A stretch of 64,000 nucleotides of DNA from Parendozoicomonas haliclonae (GCF_900174585.1 NZ_FWPT01000005.1:310001-374000); one strand, 5' to 3'; shown: positions 9,490 through 19,091, numbered from the stretch's first letter. Notes: generated by a model not told the origin, from the letters alone. Translations and numbers: made by a program.

Positions 9490-9684
9490 GAGTGGTAAAT
9501 CCCTGTTGTTATTCTTCAGGCGGCTGAAAAGCCACCAAGCGGTATTTTGTTATTGATGAACGACTTTATCATGAATTCTGTGACAAAGTGTGAGGGGGCG
9601 AAGGCAAAACTCAATGACCATGTAAGGTGATGTATCAAAGCTCATCACAGATTAGGATTGAAAGTTGCTGCAGTTTTTTGGGAC

Positions 9685-10407
9685 TTAACCCAGCGGGCAG
9701 ACAGACCTGTCTGTTTCACACAGTTGTATCCAGGTCAGGTGGTACTCATGCCAGGCAATATAGGCGACAGCCATCCCGTACATCAGCACAAACTGGGTAA
9801 CAAAATTACCTGCCAGCTGATAGGGCACAGGTATGATATGACCAACCAGCTCACCTACAGCCCGAAATGCCATGGCCTGCACACCTTGCCAGAGAGCATA
9901 AGTATCAATCAGAACGGCTGTATCCCAAAGATCTGCCGCGCCTCTGTCAGTGATTATCGGCGTTACATCCTTTATTGAGGGCGTCGCCGTTACCAAAGCA
10001 TCGGCCGTGGCATAGAGGCCCGCATAAAGCACCGGATTAACCGGTATGCCCCCGCGCTGCAGAAAGTCGTAAAGGATGCCTGAGATACCGGCTCGCACGG
10101 TATTGGAGCTGACGATTTGAAGGATCTGCGCCGGATTCAGCTCCGGGCCGGCCAATACCTCATTAACCACCGAGCGAATAATGGCATCGTTTATGCCGAT
10201 ACCGGCACCAATGATCAGCGGATTCACGCTGCGATACGCCATGCCCTCAATATTGCCGAGACTCTGAACCGCGATCTGCCCGGTCATTGCCGCCACCACA
10301 CGACTATTCAGGGTTACGGGCAAGTCTGTGTAAAACCCAGCACAGGGCTGGGCATGGAGTAACACAGAGAGCAGAGCCGCCCCCAGCAGGTTGTAAAGAG
10401 TTTTCAT
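9685..10407 (-). CDS. Hypothetical secreted protein
   Basis: No family is recognised. The 240-residue product has a clear signal peptide (MKTLYNLLGAALLSVLL followed by HAQPCAG), with cleavage likely near residue 24. The mature part is rich in Ala, Gly, Ile and Val, with several moderately hydrophobic stretches (for example about 160-210, ending in FVLMYGMAVAYIAWHEYH), so it may be membrane-associated or a packed beta/alpha outer-membrane-associated protein. It has a Cys pair near the C-terminus (LCETDRSVC). It reads in the same direction as the efflux genes but is separated from them by 195 bases. Coding status is supported by the clean signal peptide and by the absence of any competing gene. 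Confidence 0.6.
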   Translation of the reverse strand: MKTLYNLLGAALLSVLLHAQPCAGFYTDLPVTLNSRVVAAMTGQIAVQSLGNIEGMAYRSVNPLIIGAGIGINDAIIRSVVNEVLAGPELNPAQILQIVSSNTVRAGISGILYDFLQRGGIPVNPVLYAGLYATADALVTATPSIKDVTPIITDRGAADLWDTAVLIDTYALWQGVQAMAFRAVGELVGHIIPVPYQLAGNFVTQFVLMYGMAVAYIAWHEYHLTWIQLCETDRSVCPLG

Positions 10408-10617
10408 CGTCAGGACTGCTCCGCCCCACAGGTACTGCGCTTAGACAGGATTGGGAAGGCAGGTTAGATGGAAGCGTGTCTTTCTCCAGTCAATAAGTGT
10501 TTCAATCTGTAATAGCAGCTGTGTAACGGTGTCATGCACTACGCGGTGCAGACTTGCTGTAAAACCGGTATCCTTGCCGCCAATTTTCTTGTGTGACTAT
10601 CGGGGAACTCCCTGTCC

Positions 10618-12549
10618 ATGCCTCTCCTACGTTTTGATGATGTTTCGGTTGCCTATGGTGACCAGCCTCTGCTTGATAAAGCCAGCTTCCAGATTGATGC
10701 CGGGGAGCGGGTCTGCCTGATTGGCCGCAACGGCGCCGGTAAATCCACCCTGATGCGTCTGGTCTCCGGCCAGGCGATCCCGGATGATGGCGTGATTCGC
10801 CTTGATGATGGCGTCAAGGTCGGTCTGCTGAACCAGGATCTGCCACTGGCGGATGATCAGCTGGTTTATGATGTGGTGGCCGGTGGTCTCGATGGCGTAG
10901 GCCAATTGATTGCCGAGTGGCATGCCCTTTCTAACCAGCTTGCCCATAACATCAGCACCGATGCCGATATGAAGCGCTTCGAGCGTGTGCAGCATGAACT
11001 GGAAGCGAAAGATGGCTGGAATCTGCAGCAACGGGTCGAGAAAACCCTGGAACGCCTGCAGCTGCCGGCAGATAAGAAGATGGGTGAGCTGTCTGGCGGC
11101 TGGCGTCGTCGGGTTGAGCTGGCCCGGGCACTGGTGAGCGAGCCTGATGTTCTGCTGCTCGACGAACCGACCAACCATCTGGATATCATCACCATTGCCT
11201 GGCTGGAAAAACAGCTCAAGGAATTCCGTGGGGCACTGCTGTTTATTACCCACGACCGCGCGTTCCTGAAATCCTTGGCCACCCGCATTATCGAATTGGA
11301 TCGCGGCCAGCTGACCAGCTGGGACTGCAACTATGAAACCTTCCTTGAGCGCAAAGCCCATGCGCTGGAAGTGGAAGCCGAACATAACGCCCTGTTTGAT
11401 AAGAAACTGGCCCAGGAAGAGGTCTGGATTCGTCAGGGCATCAAGGCTCGTCGTACCCGTAACGAAGGTCGGGTTCGAGCGCTGAAGGCTTTGCGTGCTG
11501 AGCGTCTGGAACGCCGCAATCTGCAGGGCAATGCCGACTTCAAGGTCGAGGCCGCTGATAAATCCGGCAAGCTGGTTGTTGAGGCGACCGGTATCAGCCA
11601 TGGCTTTGATAAGGGCCTGGTGGTTCGTGATCTGGACTTTACCGTGATGCGCGGTGACAAGATCGGTCTGATCGGTGCCAACGGTGTCGGCAAGTCTACG
11701 CTGCTGAAAATCCTGCTGGGCAATCTTGAGCCGAATGAAGGCAAGATCAAAATGGGCACCAAGCTCGAAGTGGCTTACTTCGACCAGATGCGTGACCAGC
11801 TGGATCTGGAAAAGACCGTTATTGATAACGTCGCCGAAGGTCGCGAGAAGATCTCCATTAATGGCCGTGATCGCCACATTATCAGTTATCTCGAAGACTT
11901 TCTGTTCCCGCCGAAGCGTACCCGGGTTCCGGTGAAGGCACTGTCTGGTGGTGAGCGTAACCGTCTGCTGTTGGCCCGTCTGTTCAGTAAACCGGCCAAC
12001 GTACTGGTACTTGACGAACCGACCAACGATCTGGATGTAGAAACCCTGGAACTGCTGGAAAGCATTCTGGTGGACTTCCCGGGCACCGTGCTGCTGGTGA
12101 GTCACGATCGGGACTTCCTGGATAATGTTGTCGGTAGCTCTCTGGTGTTTGAAGGCGATGGCATCGTTCGCGAGTATGTCGGTGGTTTTGAGGACTGGCT
12201 GCGTCAGGGCGGTAGTCTCGATAAGCTGTCGGCAACCGGCGATGGCGGCAAGACCAAAGACGAGCCAGTAAAAGCCAAGGTTGAGGCCGCACCGGCACCC
12301 ACACCAGCTGTTGAACCGGTGAAAAAGAAACTGAGCTATAAGCTTCAGCGGGAACTGGATGGCTTGCCGGGGGAAATTGAAGCGCTGGAAGAGTCGATTG
12401 GCGAACTGGAAGCACTGACCGGTACCAATGATTTCTATCAGAAAGATCAGGAGACCGTGCAATCCACTCTGGCAAAGCTACAGGAGTTGAATGATCAGCT
12501 GGAAGCGAAGATGGATCGCTGGGCTGAACTGGAAGATATGCAGGGCTGA
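10618..12549 (+). CDS. uup: ABC-F family ATPase Uup
   Basis: A soluble twin-ATPase of the ABC-F class, which acts on ribosomes and, in E. coli Uup, affects precise excision of transposons. The 643-residue protein has Walker A GRNGAGKS at 36-43, signature LSGGWRRR near 158, Walker B LLLDEPTNHLD near 179, a linker rich in Arg/Lys, a second Walker A GANGVGKS near 353, signature LSGGERNR and Walker B LVLDEPTNDLD. The ~70-residue C-terminal region (about 570-640) is a coiled coil, typical of the DNA-binding tail of Uup and distinguishing it from EttA. The start ATG has only a distant GGGGAA. A strong hairpin follows the gene. Confidence 0.93.
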   Translation: MPLLRFDDVSVAYGDQPLLDKASFQIDAGERVCLIGRNGAGKSTLMRLVSGQAIPDDGVIRLDDGVKVGLLNQDLPLADDQLVYDVVAGGLDGVGQLIAEWHALSNQLAHNISTDADMKRFERVQHELEAKDGWNLQQRVEKTLERLQLPADKKMGELSGGWRRRVELARALVSEPDVLLLDEPTNHLDIITIAWLEKQLKEFRGALLFITHDRAFLKSLATRIIELDRGQLTSWDCNYETFLERKAHALEVEAEHNALFDKKLAQEEVWIRQGIKARRTRNEGRVRALKALRAERLERRNLQGNADFKVEAADKSGKLVVEATGISHGFDKGLVVRDLDFTVMRGDKIGLIGANGVGKSTLLKILLGNLEPNEGKIKMGTKLEVAYFDQMRDQLDLEKTVIDNVAEGREKISINGRDRHIISYLEDFLFPPKRTRVPVKALSGGERNRLLLARLFSKPANVLVLDEPTNDLDVETLELLESILVDFPGTVLLVSHDRDFLDNVVGSSLVFEGDGIVREYVGGFEDWLRQGGSLDKLSATGDGGKTKDEPVKAKVEAAPAPTPAVEPVKKKLSYKLQRELDGLPGEIEALEESIGELEALTGTNDFYQKDQETVQSTLAKLQELNDQLEAKMDRWAELEDMQG

Positions 12550-12560
12550 TCGTCTACATC

Positions 12561-12593
12561 ATAAGGATCGGAAGCTTCGTTTCCGATCCTTAT
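12561..12593 (+). terminator. Hairpin downstream of uup
   Basis: A perfect 13-base inverted repeat, ATAAGGATCGGAA (12561-12573) and TTCCGATCCTTAT (12581-12593), flanks a seven-base loop 11 bases after the uup stop. No T-run follows, so intrinsic termination is plausible but not certain. Confidence 0.55.
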
Positions 12594-12672
12594 AACCAGA
12601 TAGTTATGGTTGTGGGTCATGTTACCCAGTTCTAAGTCTAAGACTAAAATCATCACTATCTAGGCCTAAGTT

Positions 12673-13989
12673 ATGAATAGTTCTCCAGCCGCCGTACAGC
12701 CTGCAGCGACTCCCCGTACAATTATTGCTGGCACAAGCTCTTCTCTTGATCAGTTTACGGACATACTCAAAACCGGTTCAGAGCAGGCAATTATTGCGGC
12801 CCTGGAGACTAATCCCAGCTTGTCATATCAATGTTATGCCGTTACTTCTGATTCGCTCCCCATCAACCTTTTGGCTCTGGCCTCTATAAACGGCTATACC
12901 CAATTATTCGATTATCTACTGTCTTCAAGATACCGGGATGTCCCCATTTCTGAAGTCGTGGGCGACCCTTTGCAGCACGGGCAGTGCGCTCTTCAACTGG
13001 CATTGGAGCATGGTCATATCGCTTTGGTACGCAAGCTGATTGATAAGCTTTGCTTCCCAAAACTTTCGCCAACGCGTTTTGATTTCTCGGGAGATAAACT
13101 GGAACAGCTTTGGCCAGCTCTGTCACGAGGTTTCCAACAGCCCTTTCCTGATAGTCATACTATCCGTGAACTTCTGGACAAATATCCGGCCATGCAGGAT
13201 GAGACACATCAGGCTCTGTCCAGGGTGGTCGAAGAATTTGGGCTCACTTATCGGATCAGTCCGGGATTTTGGTCTGACCTGGATTGCCAACTGTTTGCCG
13301 CACTGTTCCAACAATGCTGGTGCCGCGTTTTTGAGGGACACTTTGATGAAGCCATAGGGTTTGCGAAAAAGCTGGGTATTGCCGGCCATATTCCCGGGCT
13401 GTTTGCCTTGATACTTAAAGCACAGAACTGTGTTGAGGATACGGCGGAAAAGAAAGAGCTGTTTGAACGGGTTATTCGCACGGTAAAAGATGATGTAGAG
13501 TCCCGGATTCCTGATCATCCTATGGCTGTCTTCGGGCGGGCCTGTGCGTTGGTGCGTATCTGCGAGTTGTCATCTGGAGTGGCAAATGCCATGAAAGGCA
13601 CAGCCAAAGATATGCTGATTGAGCTTGAAGGATTGGTGGAAAAGAACCCTGAGTTTATATACGCCAAAATTTCCCTGGGTGGTGTTTATGCCGGCATTAT
13701 TGAACAAACGTCTTTCTGGGGCGGGAGTGTTGTGAGAAAGGCGCTGACCAGTCATGCAACGCCTGAAAATATTCATACCCAGTTTGCACAACCCCTGCAA
13801 GTGAGTCCAATCCTGCCAGTGGCTCATCTTGAGTATGCCAATGCCCTTATCCGGATAAAAAAAGAACCTGAAACAGTTAAGAAACATCTTGGTATCGCGG
13901 CACAACAGACTCCTCTCTGCGCCGAAGAGGAGTACGACATTAACCACGCACAGAAACAATTACAGGAACTGAGCACAAAAGAAAAATAA
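12673..13989 (+). CDS. Orphan protein with ankyrin-like and possible TPR-like repeats
   Basis: This 438-residue protein has no family I can name. Residues about 55-120 read like two degenerate ankyrin repeats: INLLALASINGYTQLFDYLL, then CALQLALEHGHIALVRKLI. The C-terminal third (about 285-435) is helical, with a helical-hairpin look similar to TPR proteins. It contains LEYANALIRIKKEPETVKKH and ends in a Gln/Lys-rich helix. There is no signal peptide or membrane segment, so a cytoplasmic or secreted-effector role is possible, with repeats serving protein contacts. Its end lies 23 bases from the end of a convergent gene. The repeat assignment is by eye and needs a profile search. Confidence 0.6.
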   Translation: MNSSPAAVQPAATPRTIIAGTSSSLDQFTDILKTGSEQAIIAALETNPSLSYQCYAVTSDSLPINLLALASINGYTQLFDYLLSSRYRDVPISEVVGDPLQHGQCALQLALEHGHIALVRKLIDKLCFPKLSPTRFDFSGDKLEQLWPALSRGFQQPFPDSHTIRELLDKYPAMQDETHQALSRVVEEFGLTYRISPGFWSDLDCQLFAALFQQCWCRVFEGHFDEAIGFAKKLGIAGHIPGLFALILKAQNCVEDTAEKKELFERVIRTVKDDVESRIPDHPMAVFGRACALVRICELSSGVANAMKGTAKDMLIELEGLVEKNPEFIYAKISLGGVYAGIIEQTSFWGGSVVRKALTSHATPENIHTQFAQPLQVSPILPVAHLEYANALIRIKKEPETVKKHLGIAAQQTPLCAEEEYDINHAQKQLQELSTKEK

Positions 13990-14012
13990 GCTCAGGCAAT
14001 CTGGGGATACCG

Positions 14013-14987
14013 TCACGGCCGGTGATAGACATACTTGTCGAGTATTTTGCCCAAAGTGAGTATGCCCCAGTAGCCACTTAAAGCATTAAAAGCGGCACCG
14101 GCAGCGACCAGTGCACGTCGACGCCATTTGCGCTCCGGGTACTCAAGCTCCTCTCCCGTTTCCGGTGCCTGGGCGATAGTCCACCATCCTTGTGGAAACA
14201 GTCCCCACCGATAGATATAAAATGTGCCAGCAAATGCCATGGCAAAGATATCGTGATAATCCTTCAGGCCAAGGAAGATTGATGACAATTCAATCACCAG
14301 AACATCTGATAAAAGATGCAACTCCCCAAGCCCGGCAAAAATAGAGAACACCGCTGTCATGGCCGCGCTGTGAAAAATGAAGTCGGGTCTGGCCGGTGTT
14401 GATGTCAGATAATGAAATAACTCATACCCCGCATAACCGTAAGAGATCAGCGGAATAATAATGTCCATTTCTGAATCAGGCGGTGCACGTCGTAAAAACC
14501 GCTCCGGGTAATAACTATCTCGTCCAAAGTAGAGCGTGTGTGACCCTATGCCGCTAATCAATCCATGGATAAACGGGGCATTAAAGAGGCTGTCTCGATA
14601 ATGGGGCATAGCCTGAAATGCCAGACCCGACAGGAAAGGTATAAGGAAGCGGTAGTTATCCCAGAGACTGTAGTTATCAAATTCACTTTTTTGGGGATCA
14701 TCATTATGGGTAATCTGATAACAGTGTTTATCTGACATTTCCCGCTCAGCATTATTGCGTGTATGACCCAGCGTTATCTTCACACTGGAACTATCTGCCG
14801 CCGCTGATACCCGTATTGAATTCATATCCTTACTCCCAACAGGAATCCACTGACTGGATTTCTGCCCCTGTGTGCAAGGCTGAAGTGAAAATGAATTGTC
14901 CGATTGGGCCAGCTCTGGCAACAGCAACACTACGAAGACAACAGCTACAACATATATGCGGGACTGCAAAGACACTGTGTCAACCAT
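14013..14987 (-). CDS. Membrane protein, possibly TLC-domain (TRAM/LAG1/CLN8-like)
   Basis: A 324-residue membrane protein with an N-terminal signal or anchor (VVAVVFVVLLLPELAQS) and then a polar region of about 90 residues. After this come several hydrophobic helices from about residue 112 on. A segment near 200-265 (FHSAAMTAVFSIFAG, then LSDVLVIELSSIFLGLKDYH, then IYRWGLFPQGWW) resembles the core of TLC proteins, where an E-S-T-x-F-L-x-L-R-W-like helix follows a His-containing helix. The paired His of ceramide synthases is not present. TLC proteins act in lipid synthesis or sensing, which would fit the divergently transcribed lipid-type enzymes next door. The assignment is by eye; an unrelated polytopic protein remains possible. 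Confidence 0.55.
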   Translation of the reverse strand: MVDTVSLQSRIYVVAVVFVVLLLPELAQSDNSFSLQPCTQGQKSSQWIPVGSKDMNSIRVSAAADSSSVKITLGHTRNNAEREMSDKHCYQITHNDDPQKSEFDNYSLWDNYRFLIPFLSGLAFQAMPHYRDSLFNAPFIHGLISGIGSHTLYFGRDSYYPERFLRRAPPDSEMDIIIPLISYGYAGYELFHYLTSTPARPDFIFHSAAMTAVFSIFAGLGELHLLSDVLVIELSSIFLGLKDYHDIFAMAFAGTFYIYRWGLFPQGWWTIAQAPETGEELEYPERKWRRRALVAAGAAFNALSGYWGILTLGKILDKYVYHRP

Positions 14988-15073
14988 CCTGATGCTTATT
15001 GTTTGGCTGAGTGAAGGTAGATGCTAACGAACGATATGCAAATACGAAGGATTTACCAATAACAACCCATAAC

Positions 15074-15094
15074 GAATGCAACTCGTTCTCATTT
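15074..15094 (+). promoter_or_regulatory. Possible Fur-like operator upstream of the biosynthetic cluster
   Basis: The stretch with AATGCAACTCGTTCTCATT resembles imperfect ferric-uptake-regulator boxes: its right half matches AATGAGAAC when reversed, and its left half is AATGCAACT. It lies about 80 bases before the aminotransferase-reductase start. The match is partial and the call is tentative. Confidence 0.25.
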
Positions 15095-15170
15095 GTGTGT
15101 CTATACTGCTGCTCCATTCAAGCCCTGGCGCTGCAGGACACAACTTTATGTTTTCGAGGAAGGCATAGAC

Positions 15171-17765
15171 ATGCACCCGATCAATGAATACCGCGCACAA
15201 CTAAGCACTGCATTACGAATGGATCTGGATCTGGTCTCATGCAGCGGCAACAAGCTGACAAAGCGTGATGGAACTGTGGTGCTGGACTTTTTATCTCAGT
15301 ATGGGGCTCTTCCTTTTGGGCATAACCCGGAATTTGCAGTTCAAGCCGTTAACCAATATCTGTCAGATCAAAAACCGGTATTTTGCCAACCGGTCATGCT
15401 TGATATCAGCAAACGGTTGGCTGAACGGTTAATAGGAGCAATGGGGGGAGCCTACCAACATTGTGTCTTTACCAACAGTGGCGCAGAAGCGGTTGAGGCG
15501 GCAATTAAACTTGCACGCATGAGGACAGGCCGTAAGAAAATCCTGTCTGTTCATAACAGCTTCCATGGGAAAACCTCAGCAGCACTGGCATGTACCGGTT
15601 CTTCACGGTATAGCGTTTCAGTGCTTGATACACCTGATTTTGATCAGATTGCTCTCAATAACAGAGATACATTAAACGACGCTTTATGTAGTAAGGAATT
15701 TGCTGCGTTTATTGTTGAGCCCGTACTTGGTGAGGGAGGCATGGTGTGTGCGGATAAAGTCTGGCTGCAGCGTGCCCGGGAACTGTGCAAAGAGACAGGA
15801 ACCCTGCTCATTTTTGATGAAATCCAGACAGGCCTGGGGCGCGTGGGTGCTATATCTATGTCAATCAAACTCGGCATTGACCCGGATATCCTGCTTCTAG
15901 CTAAAGCCTTGGGGGCCGGTGTTCTTCCTTCCGGCGCGATACTCTACAACGATAGGGCCAGTTGCAGGGAGTTTGAGCGAAAACACAGCTCAACATTTGC
16001 CGGCAATGGCCTTGCTGCTGCGGCCGGACTGGCTTTGCTCGATCATTTGGAGGCGGGTCAAGGTCAAATCTTCCAGCATGTTGAAAACATCGCACGGATC
16101 ATTGATCAACACTGCTTCAGACTGAAGGAACAATTTTGCGATATGTTCAATTTCTCCGGCGGTGGGCTAATGCGTGCGGTGACCATCAACGACATTCATA
16201 ACACCGAAAACTATACCGTTAATTATTTGCAAAATACGGGTTATATGGGATGGATAATCTGTTCCTGGCTATTGAATCGACATTCACTGCTGGTTGCTCC
16301 GCTATTATCAAGCCCCGGGGCTATACGTATAGAACCCAATCTGAATGTGTCGGAAGAAGACATTAACACCTTGTTTATAGGTATTGAGCAGGTGTGCGAA
16401 ATTATCGCCAAAGGCCGTTATGATCTTCTGCTGGCTGATCTGGTTGGAGTGGATGTTGAAACATTACCGAAGGTTAATTCTGGAAGGCCTGACTGGAAGG
16501 TAAAAACTCAACTGACTGCAGGTTCAGAGAGGGTGAAAGGCAAAACCTTCGCGTTCCTTATTCATACAACCATGGAAAAGGATGTTATTGCCAATTTTCC
16601 GAGCGTCGTAAAAGAGAACTTTCCAGAACGGGGCGTTCGTAGACTGGCCCAGCTGTTAATTAAGTTGGGTCGTATAGCCCCCAATCCCCATATTGCCCTC
16701 AAATTTACTGTCCATGGTGCTTTGGCTTCGGCCCAGGGCATTTTAATCTCCAGTCCAATCACCGCCGAGGATATGATGAAATTGCCGGCCAGTGAAAAAA
16801 AGAAACTGCTGGAGGATTGGTTGCACGTTGCCAGACAGGAAGGAGCGGAGGTTATTGGCCTTGGTGGCTATTCCTCTGTGATCAGCAAAGGGGGACTCAC
16901 TGTAAAGGATCAGCTTAAGGATATAACCCTGACATCAGGTAACAGCCTGACTGCCTGTTCAACATCTGAAGCTATTCTGCAAGCCGAGGATTATGATATG
17001 CGCGGTAAGTCTGTCCTGATTATTGGTGCCAGAGGATCCGTAGGCAAGCTCATCACCGCACAGTTGAGCATGTATTGTGATGACCTCATTCTGGTAGGCC
17101 GACAAGGCAACGGGGAAAGGTTACGACGTGACCTTCTCCAATACCTTTGCAGGCAAGTCCTTTTGTGTTCATCAGAGAATGCGCTGGAAGGATCCGTTTA
17201 TCAGCGATTAGACGCCTATATCACTCATCCCGATATACAAAAACTGATCAATAATATTGACGATCCCAGTCTGCTTTTGCCCTGCCAGCTTATAACCGAG
17301 CGCATTATGGCTGCAGAATATGAGCAAAAGCTTGGTCTGACATTCTTTGCTGGTGATTTTTCCGCTATCAGGGAAATACCAAAGATCGATTATGTCGTGT
17401 CCGCGACCAGTGCCGGGAAGGCCATTATTAAAGCGAATGTCTTTGGTTCTGGTACGACGATTGTCGATGTCTCAAGACCTTTTGATTTTGACATCTCAGA
17501 GAGCGGGCCAAGAGTGATTGAAGGCGGGCTTGTGCATCAGCCCTCATCCCAGAGTTATGGTGATAGCAATGTGACCGGTACACCTGCCGGAATAAACCTG
17601 GCCTGTTTATCCGAAACCATCGCTTTGGCACTTAACAGCAGCGAGGGCCATTACAGCATAGGCAAGTGTATTGATTATAAAGAGGCACAAGCCGTTATGG
17701 AGATTGCCTTGAAGCATGGCTTCACACCTGTGCACTTTAGCCACGCCCGACAGAATTGCGCCTGA
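15171..17765 (+). CDS. Fusion of class III aminotransferase and fatty acyl-ACP-reductase-like enzyme
   Basis: An 864-residue two-domain enzyme. Residues about 1-420 are a fold-type I, class III PLP aminotransferase, with NSGAEAVE at 102-109, FDEIQTG with Asp216, and the PLP lysine Lys245 in LLLAKALG. Residues about 455-855 resemble cyanobacterial acyl-ACP reductase (AAR), with GLGGYSSV at 563-570, a Rossmann motif GARGSVG at 619-625, Cys812 in NLACLSET at the place of the AAR catalytic Cys, and a closing ALKHGFTPV. Expected chemistry is thioester to aldehyde (NADPH), then transamination to an amine; TamH of tambjamine synthesis is an analogous bifunctional enzyme, as I recall it. The ATG at 15171 is preferred because GAGGAAGG lies seven bases before it; a TTG at 15093 is also in frame. 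A P450 gene follows 51 bases on. Substrate and product are inferred. Confidence 0.85.
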   Translation: MHPINEYRAQLSTALRMDLDLVSCSGNKLTKRDGTVVLDFLSQYGALPFGHNPEFAVQAVNQYLSDQKPVFCQPVMLDISKRLAERLIGAMGGAYQHCVFTNSGAEAVEAAIKLARMRTGRKKILSVHNSFHGKTSAALACTGSSRYSVSVLDTPDFDQIALNNRDTLNDALCSKEFAAFIVEPVLGEGGMVCADKVWLQRARELCKETGTLLIFDEIQTGLGRVGAISMSIKLGIDPDILLLAKALGAGVLPSGAILYNDRASCREFERKHSSTFAGNGLAAAAGLALLDHLEAGQGQIFQHVENIARIIDQHCFRLKEQFCDMFNFSGGGLMRAVTINDIHNTENYTVNYLQNTGYMGWIICSWLLNRHSLLVAPLLSSPGAIRIEPNLNVSEEDINTLFIGIEQVCEIIAKGRYDLLLADLVGVDVETLPKVNSGRPDWKVKTQLTAGSERVKGKTFAFLIHTTMEKDVIANFPSVVKENFPERGVRRLAQLLIKLGRIAPNPHIALKFTVHGALASAQGILISSPITAEDMMKLPASEKKKLLEDWLHVARQEGAEVIGLGGYSSVISKGGLTVKDQLKDITLTSGNSLTACSTSEAILQAEDYDMRGKSVLIIGARGSVGKLITAQLSMYCDDLILVGRQGNGERLRRDLLQYLCRQVLLCSSENALEGSVYQRLDAYITHPDIQKLINNIDDPSLLLPCQLITERIMAAEYEQKLGLTFFAGDFSAIREIPKIDYVVSATSAGKAIIKANVFGSGTTIVDVSRPFDFDISESGPRVIEGGLVHQPSSQSYGDSNVTGTPAGINLACLSETIALALNSSEGHYSIGKCIDYKEAQAVMEIALKHGFTPVHFSHARQNCA

Positions 17766-17816
17766 TAGTCATCCGTTCCTTTAAATCATTAACGATATTC
17801 GCTCGGGAGTTATGCT

Positions 17817-19091
17817 ATGAGTGTTTTTGCCCGTGTGCTGGATAATATCTATTGGCGTTATTACCCCTATCGTTTTATGTATGGAAAATCCGGCTCGATC
17901 ACTCATCTTGACGTTGATGGGTGGGAGAAGCTGCGTTTTTTTTCTGAGCCCGATGAGCTTAAAGAGATAAGCCGTAACGCAGATAAGGTCTTTCTTGGTG
18001 GGGCTGGTAATGAGTTTCTGCAATCTCTGTTCGGGCCAGAGAGTGTCTTTTTACTTGATGGTGAAAAGCACCTGCAAGCACGCAAAATCATCTCTTCAGA
18101 GCTCACGAACACCGCAGTCAGTGATATTCAGCCCTTTATCGACACAGTGATCCAAAGTGAACTCTGCCGGGTTTCGGATTGCGGTCGCACAGACCTATGC
18201 TCTTTGGCTCGGTTTATCGCACTGCGAATAATGTGCAAACTTCTCCTGAATAGACAGGATAGGGCTGTGGCGAAAAGCCTGTTTAAGCAGCTGGAGCAGC
18301 TTACCGGGTTTATGGCCAATATCGTCAGTTTCAACAAACGCTACTGGCGTGCAAGGCAGCGTATTTCGGTTGGCAGTTTTGTTGAAAGGCAGACGAACAA
18401 GCTTCGTACAACTCTTAACACGCTGATTCTTGAATCAGACCATTCATCCCAATTCATAAAAAAACTCAACTCTGTCTGTGACCATCCTGGTTTCGGCCCC
18501 AGCTTTTTGATAGATAATCTGATTTCCTGTATGACTGCTGGCTATGACACTACCGGATCAGCTCTGGCCTGGAGCCTGTTCTGGTTTGGAAGGGAAGCAG
18601 GGGAAGCCCAATATTTGCGAACAGCTGTAGCCGCCGGCGATATGAAGGCGATTAAGTATTTCCGGCAGGAAGTACTGCGTTACTGTCCACCTATTGATGT
18701 GCTGCCACGAAAATTAAGATCAGGCTGTGAACACAGCTCTGATGTATTGTCCCAGCTCGAAGAGGGTGCCGTCGCCTGTCCTTATATTCATCGAGCACAC
18801 CACCGGGCTCAGACTTATCAAAATCCGGAGCGATTCTCCCCGCAGCGTTTTGCCCGTAAGGAGGGTTATTCCAACAATGAATTTTGTCCATTTGGGGCCG
18901 GTAATAGGCTGTGCCTTGGAATGAATGTCGGCAGGGTGATTATGGATCGATTGCTGACCATTCTTTGTACTGACGACTGGAATGTCTGCCTTTCCAACCA
19001 TCGTTTTCGTCTGGTCCGGCGTAATGTTTCGATTTGGCCAGGATACCCATTGAAGGGCAAATTGATCCGGGGAAAGATTTCAGGGTTGTAA
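17817..19091 (+). CDS. Cytochrome P450
   Basis: A 424-residue haem monooxygenase. The key P450 motifs are all visible: the I-helix AGYDTT at 241-246, the K-helix ExxR with Glu285 and Arg288, and the haem-binding loop FGAGNRLCLG at 359-368 with ligand Cys366. It lacks an N-terminal membrane anchor, so it is the soluble bacterial type and needs a separate ferredoxin and reductase, neither of which is in the window. GGGAG sits upstream of the ATG at 17817. Its position 51 bases after the aminotransferase-reductase fusion and 76 bases before the hydrolase suggests one operon and oxidation of the same lipid-like product. The subfamily and substrate cannot be told from sequence alone. Confidence 0.93.
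   Translation: MSVFARVLDNIYWRYYPYRFMYGKSGSITHLDVDGWEKLRFFSEPDELKEISRNADKVFLGGAGNEFLQSLFGPESVFLLDGEKHLQARKIISSELTNTAVSDIQPFIDTVIQSELCRVSDCGRTDLCSLARFIALRIMCKLLLNRQDRAVAKSLFKQLEQLTGFMANIVSFNKRYWRARQRISVGSFVERQTNKLRTTLNTLILESDHSSQFIKKLNSVCDHPGFGPSFLIDNLISCMTAGYDTTGSALAWSLFWFGREAGEAQYLRTAVAAGDMKAIKYFRQEVLRYCPPIDVLPRKLRSGCEHSSDVLSQLEEGAVACPYIHRAHHRAQTYQNPERFSPQRFARKEGYSNNEFCPFGAGNRLCLGMNVGRVIMDRLLTILCTDDWNVCLSNHRFRLVRRNVSIWPGYPLKGKLIRGKISGL

Noticed and set aside
15093-15170. N-terminal extension of the aminotransferase-reductase fusion to a TTG at 15093
   Set aside because: GAGGAAGG at ideal spacing supports ATG 15171, and the extra 26 residues do not match the aminotransferase N-terminus.
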